From Acetobacteraceae bacterium (GTDB taxonomy: Bacteria; Pseudomonadota; Alphaproteobacteria; Acetobacterales; Acetobacteraceae): 7,404 nt of DNA. The DNA is taken from positions 1 to 7,404 of the forward strand of contig JANXRT010000050.1 in NCBI GenBank assembly GCA_025356735.1. Reading direction: 5' to 3'. Numbering within the stretch: the stretch's first letter is position 1; each line of letters opens with the position of its first letter. Below the pieces are notes generated by a model that saw only the letters and a program-made list of their open reading frames with translations, was not told the origin of the DNA and did not search any database. Shown here in pieces: positions 1 to 5,501 of the stretch. A program made the position numbers and the translations under genes.

Positions 1-107
1 TCGGTGAGGAGCTTGTCCTCGGCGCGGGCTTGTCCGCAAAAAGCCAGCTGTGCGGCGACGATCGTTGTGATGCAGATGAAACCGGTCCGACTTCGGAACA
101 TGTTCAC
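1..107 (-). CDS. N-terminal fragment of an exported protein (runs off the left edge)
   Basis: Only the first 35 codons lie in the window. The translation has a short basic n-region (R5, R7), a hydrophobic core at about residues 9-24 (FICITTIVAAQLAFC) and an A-R-A motif at 27-29 followed by E-D. This is a textbook Sec signal peptide with signal peptidase I cleavage predicted after A29, so the mature protein should be periplasmic, outer-membrane or secreted. C24 is followed by G, but no well-formed lipobox precedes it, so lipoprotein sorting is less likely. The GTG start is chosen because a strong GGGAGG Shine-Dalgarno lies 7 nt upstream; an in-frame ATG two codons later would sit 13 nt away. 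It lies on the same strand as glutamate dehydrogenase but 406 bp downstream, so it probably has its own promoter. Too little is present to name the function. Confidence 0.75.
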   Translation of the reverse strand, partial: MNMFRSRTGFICITTIVAAQLAFCGQARAEDKLLT

Positions 108-114
108 GGTGTTT

Positions 115-120
115 CCTCCC
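115..120 (-). promoter_or_regulatory. Strong Shine-Dalgarno that sets a GTG start
   Basis: On the minus strand GGGAGG is followed by AAACACC and then GTG. The 7-nt spacing fits the GTG at 107 and not the in-frame ATG at 101. It is the strongest ribosome binding site visible in the window, which suggests the exported protein is well translated. Confidence 0.7.
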
Positions 121-160
121 ACGAAGGATTGAACTTCATTACGGCATAGTTTCCGCCCGC

Positions 161-180
161 GCGCGAGTTGGCGCGAATTG
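161..180. repeat. Tandem 10-bp direct repeat upstream of the exported-protein gene
   Basis: Two adjacent 10-mers, GCGCGAGTTG and GCGCGAATTG, differ at one position. They lie 54-73 bp upstream of the GTG start. The 10-bp period would place both on the same face of the helix, which is compatible with a tandem operator, but a pair this short may also be chance. Confidence 0.4.
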
Positions 181-215
181 GATGCCGGGGCCGGTTTTGT
201 TGTGGTGGTGGAGAT

Positions 216-242
216 GGTGGGTTGCGCAAGGGCTTACCCACC
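216..242. repeat. REP-like intergenic palindrome (GGTGGGT / ACCCACC)
   Basis: A perfect 7-bp inverted repeat, GGTGGGT at 216-222 and ACCCACC at 236-242, encloses a 13-nt loop containing TGCGCA. It is followed by a CCCAC tail. The core GGTGGGTT...ACCCACC resembles a short palindrome I recall being scattered between genes in many proteobacteria. The pairing is seen directly; membership of a dispersed family is inference. No Us follow on either strand, so it is not an obvious intrinsic terminator. Confidence 0.5.
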
Positions 243-324
243 CCACGGATCTAGGACTTCTTTCTTGCTTCGTTATTTGCCATGACGGTAGGATGGGGCA
301 TGGAAAATTGTCCCGATCTGGCTG

Positions 325-344
325 CCAATCCGAAAACCGATTGG
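325..344. repeat. CCAATC/GATTGG inverted repeat
   Basis: CCAATC (325-330) and GATTGG (339-344) form a 6-bp perfect stem with an 8-nt A-rich loop. CTG (322-324) can pair with CAG (348-350) across a 3-nt bulge, extending the stem. It lies in the AT-rich middle of the spacer, about 170 bp past the dehydrogenase stop and about 220 bp upstream of the exported-protein start. No U-tract follows. It could be an operator-like dyad or an RNA hairpin; function unknown. Confidence 0.35.
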
Positions 345-463
345 GCGCAGGTGCTGCCCGGAAAAGTGTTTGCCAAAATTTTCCGCGTGTTTCGACTGGT
401 GAGATAAAGCTTTTGAAAACGCGTGCTGAGATGGGGTTGAGACGGTCTCTGGCGGGTGGTGTG

Positions 464-502
464 GCCCTCTCCCCCCGGCCCTCCCGCAAGGGGCGGAGCC
501 CG
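464..502. repeat. GC-rich intergenic repeat just downstream of glutamate dehydrogenase
   Basis: The element begins 12 bp beyond the dehydrogenase stop. It contains a pyrimidine-rich stretch of CCCTC and CCCC runs, then CCC-GCAA-GGG (a 3-bp stem with a GNRA-type loop), then GGGGCGGAGCCC at 490-501. Its last 12 bases are identical to part of the palindrome at 4064-4078. The folded RNA might help end the dehydrogenase transcript, but there is no U-tract, so a rho-independent terminator is not supported. Confidence 0.45.
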
Positions 503-513
503 GCCTTGCTTAC

Positions 514-1776
514 CTACGGAAACAGCCCCCGCAACCGCTTCCCCGCCCTGACCTTCTCGACGCCGATCGCCATGGCGGCGGTTCGGTTGGATACCCCGTC
601 GGCGCGGGCTCGGCGGGCGACCTGCTGGTAGGCGCCTTCGAGCAGGGTTTCGAGCCGGGTGTTGACCTCGGTTTCGGACCAGAAGAGCTGCTGCAGGTCC
701 TGGACCCACTCGAAGTAGGAGACGATGACGCCGCCGGCGTTGGCCAGGATGTCGGGGATGATGAAGATCTCGTCGTTGCGTTGGTCGAGGATGGCGTCGG
801 CGTCGGGGGTGGTCGGGCCGTTGGCGCCCTCGGCCAGGATGCGGCAGCGGATCCGGGCCGCGTTGTCGGCGGTGATGACGCGTTCCAGGGCGGCGGGAAC
901 GAGCACGTCGCAGGGTTGCAGGAGGAGCTCGGCGGGGTCGATGGCGGCCTCGGCGCTGTAGCCGGCGAGGGTGACGTTGGCGGCGACGTGCTTCTCGATG
1001 GCGGCGATGTCGAGGCCGGCGGGGTCGTAGTAGGCGGCGGTGTGGTCGCTGACGCCGGTGATGGTGAGGCCGTGGCGGGCGGCGAGCGTGTAGGCGGCGA
1101 CGCTGCCGACGTTGCCGAAGCCCTGGACGATGGCGGTGGCGTTCTGGCTTTTGAGGCCGATGGTGTCGCAGGCGCGGCCGACGAGGTAGGCGACGCCGCG
1201 GCCGGTGGCCTCGCGGCGGCCGACCGTGCCGCCAATGGCGACCGGCTTGCCGGTGACGATCTCGGTGACGGCGTGGCCCTGGTGAACCGAGTAGGTGTCC
1301 ATGAACCAGGCCATGACCTGCTCGTTGGTGCCCATGTCGGGGGCCATGACGTCGGTCTGCGGGCTGACGAAGGGGATCATCTCCTGCATGTAGCGGCGCG
1401 AGACGGCTTCCAGCTCGCGCATCGACAGGGTGCGGGGGTTGCAGGCGACGCCGCCCTTGGCGCCGCCGTAGGGCAGCCCGGCGAGCGCGCATTTCCAGCT
1501 CATCCAGATGGCGAGGGCGGCGACCTCGCCGATGTCGAGGTCGGGGGAGAAGCGCGTGCCGCCCTTGGTCGGGCCCAGGGTGAGGTGGTGCTGGACGCGG
1601 TAGCCCTGGAAGACCTCGGTGCGGCCGTCATCCATGTGGATCGGGACGGAGACGGTGATGGCGCGCTTGGGATAGAGCAGCCTGGCGCGCTCGTCATGGG
1701 GGATTTCGAGGTGGTCGGCGATGATGGCGAACTGGGTGCGCGCCATCTCGAAGACCGGGCCGGTGTAGATGGTCAT
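514..1776 (-). CDS. gdhA: Glutamate dehydrogenase, hexameric Glu/Leu/Phe/Val dehydrogenase family (420 aa)
   Basis: This cytoplasmic enzyme interconverts glutamate and 2-oxoglutarate plus ammonium using a nicotinamide cofactor. The Glu/Leu/Phe/Val dehydrogenase signature is intact (LPYGGAKGG at 101-109, catalytic K107). Other active-site residues are K71 in TKGGTRF, K95, and D147 in APDMGT. The spacing K71/K95/K107/D147 equals that of K89/K113/K125/D165 in the Clostridium symbiosum enzyme. K71 together with S353 (GGVIVSYFEW) favours glutamate over leucine or phenylalanine. The Rossmann glycine motif GFGNVG is at 219-224, and the following VSD...YYDPAGLD segment resembles Bacillus GudB/RocG, so NAD use and a catabolic role are inferred. 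Length matches the roughly 420-residue bacterial type and the protein looks complete. The ATG has GGAG 5 nt upstream. It starts 30 bp after the hybrid kinase stop on the same strand, so cotranscription is likely. Confidence 0.95.
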   Translation of the reverse strand: MTIYTGPVFEMARTQFAIIADHLEIPHDERARLLYPKRAITVSVPIHMDDGRTEVFQGYRVQHHLTLGPTKGGTRFSPDLDIGEVAALAIWMSWKCALAGLPYGGAKGGVACNPRTLSMRELEAVSRRYMQEMIPFVSPQTDVMAPDMGTNEQVMAWFMDTYSVHQGHAVTEIVTGKPVAIGGTVGRREATGRGVAYLVGRACDTIGLKSQNATAIVQGFGNVGSVAAYTLAARHGLTITGVSDHTAAYYDPAGLDIAAIEKHVAANVTLAGYSAEAAIDPAELLLQPCDVLVPAALERVITADNAARIRCRILAEGANGPTTPDADAILDQRNDEIFIIPDILANAGGVIVSYFEWVQDLQQLFWSETEVNTRLETLLEGAYQQVARRARADGVSNRTAAMAIGVEKVRAGKRLRGLFP

Positions 1777-1781
1777 TGCAT

Positions 1782-1785
1782 CTCC
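1782..1785 (-). promoter_or_regulatory. Ribosome binding site of glutamate dehydrogenase
   Basis: On the minus strand GGAG lies 5 nt before the ATG, inside the 30-bp gap after the kinase stop codon. It supports independent or coupled initiation of the dehydrogenase and fixes its start at 1776. Confidence 0.6.
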
Positions 1786-1806
1786 GATATTGGCGCGGGC
1801 TTCGGC

Positions 1807-3972
1807 CTACGGGGCGGCGAGCAGGTTGCGGATGCGGCGGGTGAGGGTTTTGAGGGTGAACGGCTTGGTCAGCACGTGCATGCCGGGTTCCAGTTCACCC
1901 TCGCGGATCACCGTGGCCTCGGCGTAGCCGGTGATGAACAGCACCTTGAGCTCGGGCCGGAGCGTTCGGGCGGCGTCGGCGAGCTGGCGGCCGTTCATGC
2001 CGCCGGGCAGGCCGACATCGGTTATCAGCAGGTCGATGCGGGCGCCGGATCGCAGGATGCCGAGGCCGGACACGCCGTCCGCCGCCTCGATCGCGGTGTA
2101 GCCGACCTCGACAAGGGTTTCGGCCACGAGCGCGCGTATGGTCGGCTCGTCATCGACGACGAGCACGGTTTCGCCGAACCCCGGCGTCGGGGTTTCGCCC
2201 GGTTGGACGGGGGCCGGGTCGGGATCGGCGACGCCCTGATGGCGGGGCAGATGGAGGCAGACCATGGTGCCCTGACCAGGTTCGGAGTGGATGCGGGCCT
2301 GGCCGCCCGATTGCTGGGCGAAGCCGTGGATCATCGACAGGCCGAGCCCGGTGCCGACGCCGATCGGCTTGGTGGTGAAGAACGGATCGAAGGCGCGGCG
2401 GGCGACCTCCGCAGTCATGCCGGCGCCGGTATCGGTGACGGACAGGACCACGTAGTCGCCGGGCGGCAGGTCGTGCTCGTTGGAGCGGGTGTTGGCGGCC
2501 TCGATCAGCAGGCGGCCGCCGGCGGGCATGGCGTCGCGCGCGTTGATGCACAGGTTGAGCAGCGCGTTCTCCATCTGATGGGCGTCGATCAGGGTGGTCC
2601 AGAGGCTGCCGGCGGCGGCGACGCGGACCGCGATGTGGGGCCCGACGGTGCGGCTGATGAGCTCCTCCATGCCGGCGATCAGGTGGTTGAGGTCGGTCGG
2701 CCGGGGGCTGAGCGTCTGGCGGCGCGAGAAGGCGAGCAGCCGGTGGGTCAGGGACGCGGCGCGCCTGGCGGCGTCCTGCGCCATGCCGATGTAGCGGCCG
2801 AGTTCCTGGGTGCGGCCCTGTTCGAGGCGCTTGTGGAGGATTTCCAGGCTGCCGGTGATGCCGGTCAGCAGGTTGTTGAAGTCGTGCGCCAGGCCGCCGG
2901 TGAGCTGGCCGACCGCCTCCATCTTCTGCGACTGGCGCAAGGCCTCCTCGGCGCGCAAGCGCTGGAGCGAGGTCCAGGTGCGTTCGCCTACCTCCTCGAT
3001 CAGCGCGACCTCGTCGTCGGTCCAGATGCGCGGCTGCGGGTGGTTGACGAAGAGGATGCCGGCCAGGCGGCCATCCCGGATCAGTGGCGTGTCGATCAGC
3101 GCGCGGGTGGCGATGCCGGCATAGGCGGTCGGGGTCGATCCGACGGTGAGCGGGTCGGTCGCGGCGTCGTTGATGCGCACGATCCGGCCGGCCCGCAGCG
3201 AAGCGGCCATGCCCCGGCCGAAATCGTCCAGCCGGTGGGTTCCGACGACGCTCACGGAGCCGTCGGAACACCAGTCCTCGTCAACCGTGACGTGGTCGCC
3301 GGAGGGATCGACCACGGCATAGCCGACGCAGCCGGTGTCGAGGTAGCAGCCGAGCTTTTCCGCGGCGATGGCGGTGAGGGCACGCGGGTCGGTGGCGCCG
3401 CGCAGGGCGTCGCCGAGTTCCGAGCGGAACTGCTGGCGTGCCTCGCGCTCACGCGATGCGATTTGGGCCAGGACCCGGTCTGTGGCTTCCTCGACGACGC
3501 AGAACATGCCGACGACGGCCCCGCGTTCGTCGCGCAGCGGCATGTAGGAGAACGACCACCAGGTCGGTTCGGGATAGCCGTTGCGGGTCGAGATCAGCGG
3601 CAGGTTTTCCAGCCGGGAGCCCTCGCCACGGAGCGCCTTGGCGACGATAGGTTCGATGTCGGGCCAGAACTCGGGCCACAATTCGGCGAAGGGCTGGCCG
3701 AGGGCACCGTCCAGGCGGGCGCCGAGGAGGGGGCGGAAGGCGTCGTTGAAGAAGAAGGTCAGGTCCGGGCCCCAGGCGATGAACATCTGCTGGGGGGCGG
3801 TCAGCATGGTGGCGAGCGCGCTGCGGATGGCGGGCGGCCAGGACCGCGGATCGCCGACCGAGGTAGCGCGCCAGTCATGGGCACGGCTGAGGGCGCCGGT
3901 TGCGCCGCCTTCGATGAGAAAATCGGCCGAAATGGTCGAATTCGCAATAATTTGCATGGACAGGTCGAGCAT
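1807..3972 (-). CDS. PAS-GAF hybrid sensor histidine kinase with C-terminal receiver (721 aa)
   Basis: No transmembrane segment is visible, so this is a cytoplasmic sensor. Order: PAS-like domain (about 60-165; MFIAWGPDLTFFFNDAFRPLLG), GAF-like domain (about 180-335), dimerisation/phosphoacceptor helix with H363 in GGLAHDFNNLL, and ATPase domain with N-box N477, G1 DTGAGM (514-519), F-box FDPFFTTK (528-535) and G2 GTGLGLS (540-546). The receiver (about 601-721) has acidic pair D607/D608, phosphoacceptor D652 in ITDVGLP, T681 and K703. All catalytic residues are present, so phosphate can be relayed from H363 to D652. There is no DNA-binding output domain and no response regulator or phosphotransferase gene beside it; the partner and signal are unknown. 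The frame stays open to 4146, but the extra codons translate the intergenic repeat and are rejected. ATGs at 3972 and 3957 are both possible and neither has a Shine-Dalgarno; I give the longer one. Confidence 0.9.
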   Translation of the reverse strand: MLDLSMQIIANSTISADFLIEGGATGALSRAHDWRATSVGDPRSWPPAIRSALATMLTAPQQMFIAWGPDLTFFFNDAFRPLLGARLDGALGQPFAELWPEFWPDIEPIVAKALRGEGSRLENLPLISTRNGYPEPTWWSFSYMPLRDERGAVVGMFCVVEEATDRVLAQIASREREARQQFRSELGDALRGATDPRALTAIAAEKLGCYLDTGCVGYAVVDPSGDHVTVDEDWCSDGSVSVVGTHRLDDFGRGMAASLRAGRIVRINDAATDPLTVGSTPTAYAGIATRALIDTPLIRDGRLAGILFVNHPQPRIWTDDEVALIEEVGERTWTSLQRLRAEEALRQSQKMEAVGQLTGGLAHDFNNLLTGITGSLEILHKRLEQGRTQELGRYIGMAQDAARRAASLTHRLLAFSRRQTLSPRPTDLNHLIAGMEELISRTVGPHIAVRVAAAGSLWTTLIDAHQMENALLNLCINARDAMPAGGRLLIEAANTRSNEHDLPPGDYVVLSVTDTGAGMTAEVARRAFDPFFTTKPIGVGTGLGLSMIHGFAQQSGGQARIHSEPGQGTMVCLHLPRHQGVADPDPAPVQPGETPTPGFGETVLVVDDEPTIRALVAETLVEVGYTAIEAADGVSGLGILRSGARIDLLITDVGLPGGMNGRQLADAARTLRPELKVLFITGYAEATVIREGELEPGMHVLTKPFTLKTLTRRIRNLLAAP

Positions 3973-4081
3973 AGCGACAACCGGAAAGGAAAGGCCAGGG
4001 GCCCCCGGACTCAAAGGATGCGCGCCGGGGCGCTGCCCCGATGTTTGGAGGTGGGGCGAGGTTTGGGGCGGAGCCCCATCC
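3973..4081. other. Spacer between CNNM protein and hybrid kinase, mostly repeat
   Basis: The 109 bp between these two same-strand genes are almost filled by GC-rich palindromes: GGGGCCCC at 3998-4005, CGGGGC-GCT-GCCCCG at 4026-4040 and TGGGGC-GGA-GCCCCA at 4064-4078. I see no promoter with recognisable boxes upstream of the kinase. The spacer may reduce or end read-through from the CNNM gene, which would mean that the kinase has a promoter close to or inside it. Confidence 0.5.
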
Positions 4082-4083
4082 TT
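3998..4083. repeat. Compound intergenic palindromic element, two GC hairpins inside an AAGGATG/CATCCTT inverted repeat
   Basis: CGGGGC/GCCCCG (4026-4031 with 4035-4040) and TGGGGC/GCCCCA (4064-4069 with 4073-4078) are perfect 6-bp stems with 3-nt loops. They are bracketed by AAGGATG (4014-4020) and CATCCTT (4077-4083), which are perfect reverse complements; the second arm shares two bases with the inner hairpin, so the folds compete. The right end (4067-4083) overlaps the first two bases, read on the plus strand, of the CNNM stop codon at 4082-4084. It recurs in inverted orientation at 5405-5421 with one mismatch in 17. This looks like a mobile or amplified non-coding element or a transcription-ending structure; neither strand has a U-tract. 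Confidence 0.55.
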
Positions 4084-5380
4084 ACACTTCCGCCAACGGC
4101 TCACGACTGACCCGCACCTTGTCCACCCGGCGCCCCTCCATCTCAATGACCTCGAAGCGCCAGCCGGCGAAGACGATGCGGTCGCCGGTTCGCGGCACCC
4201 GGCGGAGCAGGGCGAGCACCAGGCCGGCCAGGGTGTGGTAGCTGCCCTCGGCGGGCAGGTCGGGAAGGTTGAGCCGAGACTTGAGCTCGTCCACCGGCAT
4301 CATGCCGTCCATCAGCAGCACGGCGTCGGCGGGATCGGGACCGGTGCCGGGCTGGGAGGAGGAGTCGGAGGGGTCGCCGATGATCGCCTCCAACACGTCC
4401 GACGCGGTGACGACGCCCTCGAAGCTGCCGTACTCGTCCATTACCAGGGCCAGGCCGAGGGTGTCGGATTTGAGCCGTTCGAGTGCGTCCAGCGCGGTGA
4501 CGGCGTCGGGAATGATGACCGGCTGGCGCAGCACGGAGGCGATGGAGAGCTCGCCGCCGCCGAGCACGTGGTCAAGGATGTCCTTGGCCTGGACGACGCC
4601 GACGACGTTGTCGATCGAGCCGTCGCAGACGATGAAGCGCGAGTAGGAGGCGGATTTGAGGGTGTCGATGATCTCGCGCGCCGTGTCCGACCGATCGATC
4701 CAGGCGAGGTGCGTGCGGGGCGTCATGATGGCGCGGACCGGCTTGTCGGCGAGGCGCAGCACGCGCTCGATCATGTCGCGCTCCTCCAGTTCCAGCGCGC
4801 CGGTCTGGGTGCCCTCGGCGAGCAGGATCTTCAGCTCCTCCTCCGTCACATCCTTCTGGGGGATGCGGTCGAGGGCGAAGATGCGGAGCACGAGGCTGCT
4901 GGATTTGCCGAGCAGCCAGACCAGGGGGGCGCTGATGGTGGCCATGCGGGCGATCGGGCGGGCGACGAAGGCGGCGAGCGGTTCCGGGTGGCGGAGTGCG
5001 AGGTGCTTGGGCACCAGCTCGCCGAGGACGAGCGTGAGGTAGGTGGTCGCGATGACGACGATGGCGATCGACAACGGCGCGGCGAGGGTAATGAGCCGGG
5101 GGAACTGGAGCAGCCAGACCTCAAGCTGGCCGGACAGCCGGGCGCCGCCGAACACGCCGGTGAGCACACTGATCAGGGTAATGCCGATCTGCACCGTGGG
5201 CAGGAAGCGCTGCGGCTCCTCGGCCAGGGCGCGGGCGATCTCGGCGCCGGGCACGTTCTGGTTGACCAGCACGGTAAGGCGGGTGCGGCGGGCGGATACC
5301 AGGGCCAGCTCGCTGAGCGAGAACAGGCCGTTGAGCAGGATGAGCAGCAGGAGGGTGACGAGCTCGAATCCAATTTCCAT
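4082..5380 (-). CDS. CNNM/CBS-domain membrane protein, HlyC/CorC (UPF0053, YtfL-like) family (432 aa)
   Basis: An integral inner-membrane protein of the family tied to Mg2+/Co2+ homeostasis; older 'hemolysin' names are historical. The N-terminal CNNM (DUF21) domain, about 1-190, has hydrophobic segments near 5-27, 59-79, 96-120 and 134-168. Its hallmarks are NGLFSLSELALVSARRTRL in the first segment and GELVPK at 120-125. A CBS pair follows, about 213-335 (VRAIMTPRTHLAWID; then VMDEYGSFEGVVTASDVLEAIIGD), which usually binds adenine nucleotides. The C-terminal CorC_HlyC domain, about 353-429, contains the conserved LPAEGSYHTLAGL stretch. Length and order match YtfL/YfjD-type proteins. The ATG at 5380 is chosen although it lacks a Shine-Dalgarno: the longer open frame (to 5443) would add 21 residues encoded partly by a repeat. 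Substrate and transport direction cannot be read from sequence. It is divergent from comM. Confidence 0.92.
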   Translation of the reverse strand: MEIGFELVTLLLLILLNGLFSLSELALVSARRTRLTVLVNQNVPGAEIARALAEEPQRFLPTVQIGITLISVLTGVFGGARLSGQLEVWLLQFPRLITLAAPLSIAIVVIATTYLTLVLGELVPKHLALRHPEPLAAFVARPIARMATISAPLVWLLGKSSSLVLRIFALDRIPQKDVTEEELKILLAEGTQTGALELEERDMIERVLRLADKPVRAIMTPRTHLAWIDRSDTAREIIDTLKSASYSRFIVCDGSIDNVVGVVQAKDILDHVLGGGELSIASVLRQPVIIPDAVTALDALERLKSDTLGLALVMDEYGSFEGVVTASDVLEAIIGDPSDSSSQPGTGPDPADAVLLMDGMMPVDELKSRLNLPDLPAEGSYHTLAGLVLALLRRVPRTGDRIVFAGWRFEVIEMEGRRVDKVRVSREPLAEV

Positions 5381-5404
5381 GCGGGGAGCATAGCGCAGAA
5401 GGCT

Positions 5405-5421
5405 AAGGATGGGGCTCTGCC
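5405..5421. repeat. Second copy of the GC-rich repeat, inverted relative to 4067-4083
   Basis: AAGGATGGGGCTCTGCC matches the reverse complement of 4067-4083 at 16 of 17 positions; the single difference is T for C in the CTC(C/T)GCC part. The two copies therefore form inverted repeats about 1.3 kb apart at the two ends of the CNNM gene. Confidence 0.6.
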
Positions 5422-5439
5422 ACGGAGGCGCCGTGGAGC
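5414..5439. repeat. Hairpin in the divergent promoter region
   Basis: CCACGG (5420-5425) and CCGTGG (5431-5436) pair perfectly over 6 bp with loop AGGCG. The stem extends by GCT (5414-5416) with AGC (5437-5439) across a 3-nt CTG bulge. It abuts the repeat at 5405-5421 and may be part of a degenerate, longer copy of it. A regulatory or operator role is possible but unsupported. Confidence 0.4.
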
Positions 5440-5501
5440 GCATCCATCAGTTGGGCGAAAAACTATCGACCGATGCAACTTTAACGTTTAATCCTGGGTG
5501 C

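Larger units (their letters stand above)
108..513. other. 406-bp spacer with no convincing gene
   Basis: This spacer separates the end of glutamate dehydrogenase from the start of the exported protein. Frames open here on both strands give low-complexity or codon-atypical translations with no recognisable family, so I call none of them. Its middle (about 250-430) is visibly more AT-rich than the flanking genes, as expected for regulatory DNA. It contains a tandem 10-mer (161-180), a REP-like palindrome (216-242), an imperfect hairpin (325-344) and a GC-rich repeat next to the dehydrogenase stop (464-502). I could not find a minus-strand promoter with well-spaced -35 and -10 boxes for the exported protein, although one is expected here. 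Confidence 0.6.
5381..5501. promoter_or_regulatory. Divergent intergenic region between the CNNM gene and comM
   Basis: These 121 bp must hold the promoters of both divergent genes. The half nearest the CNNM gene carries the repeat copy (5405-5421) and a hairpin (5420-5436). The half nearest comM is AT-rich for this window; TTTAAC at 5480-5485 and TTTAAT at 5487-5492 are the best -10-like hexamers, but neither has a -35 box at a usual distance. There is no Shine-Dalgarno before either start codon. Confidence 0.35.

Noticed and set aside
257..289. Ten-codon minus-strand peptide (MANNEARKKS) in the spacer
   Set aside because: It is short and codon-atypical, and has no Shine-Dalgarno. Nothing distinguishes it from a chance open frame in AT-richer DNA.
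139..489. Minus-strand 116-codon frame in the 406-bp spacer
   Set aside because: It covers the repeat, the hairpin and the palindrome. It has no ribosome site or recognisable domain, and its composition is unlike that of the neighbouring genes.
464..513. Rho-independent terminator after gdhA
   Set aside because: GC-rich pairing is present but the stems are short or imperfect and no U-tract follows, so the call is not supported.
781..4110. Open plus-strand frame of 1109 codons antisense to gdhA and the hybrid kinase
   Set aside because: The translation is low-complexity (D, G, V, A, R rich) without recognisable domains. It mirrors the high G/C third-position bias of the two sense genes, which share one frame, so stops are depleted opposite them. 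The sense genes have complete catalytic motifs.
3973..4146. Extension of the hybrid kinase to an ATG at 4146
   Set aside because: The extra residues translate the GC-rich repeat and overlap the end of the CNNM gene; they look unlike protein and the conserved N-terminus begins near 3957-3972.
4082..5380. Hemolysin activity of the CNNM/CBS protein
   Set aside because: The 'hemolysin' label in this family is historical; the domain order points to membrane ion homeostasis.
5381..5443. Extension of the CNNM protein by 21 residues to an ATG at 5443
   Set aside because: The segment runs through a repeat copy and a hairpin. Family members begin just before the first membrane segment, which matches the ATG at 5380.
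3581..5491. Open plus-strand frame of 636 codons antisense to the CNNM gene and the start of the kinase
   Set aside because: Same antisense-shadow explanation; the composition is charged and repetitive, while the minus-strand frame encodes a complete CNNM-CBS-CorC protein.
5409..5501. Extension of comM to an ATG at 5409
   Set aside because: The added 31 residues overlap the repeat and have no family similarity, whereas the MSIARVQSFAFSGIEAV start at 5502 matches the usual ComM N-terminus.
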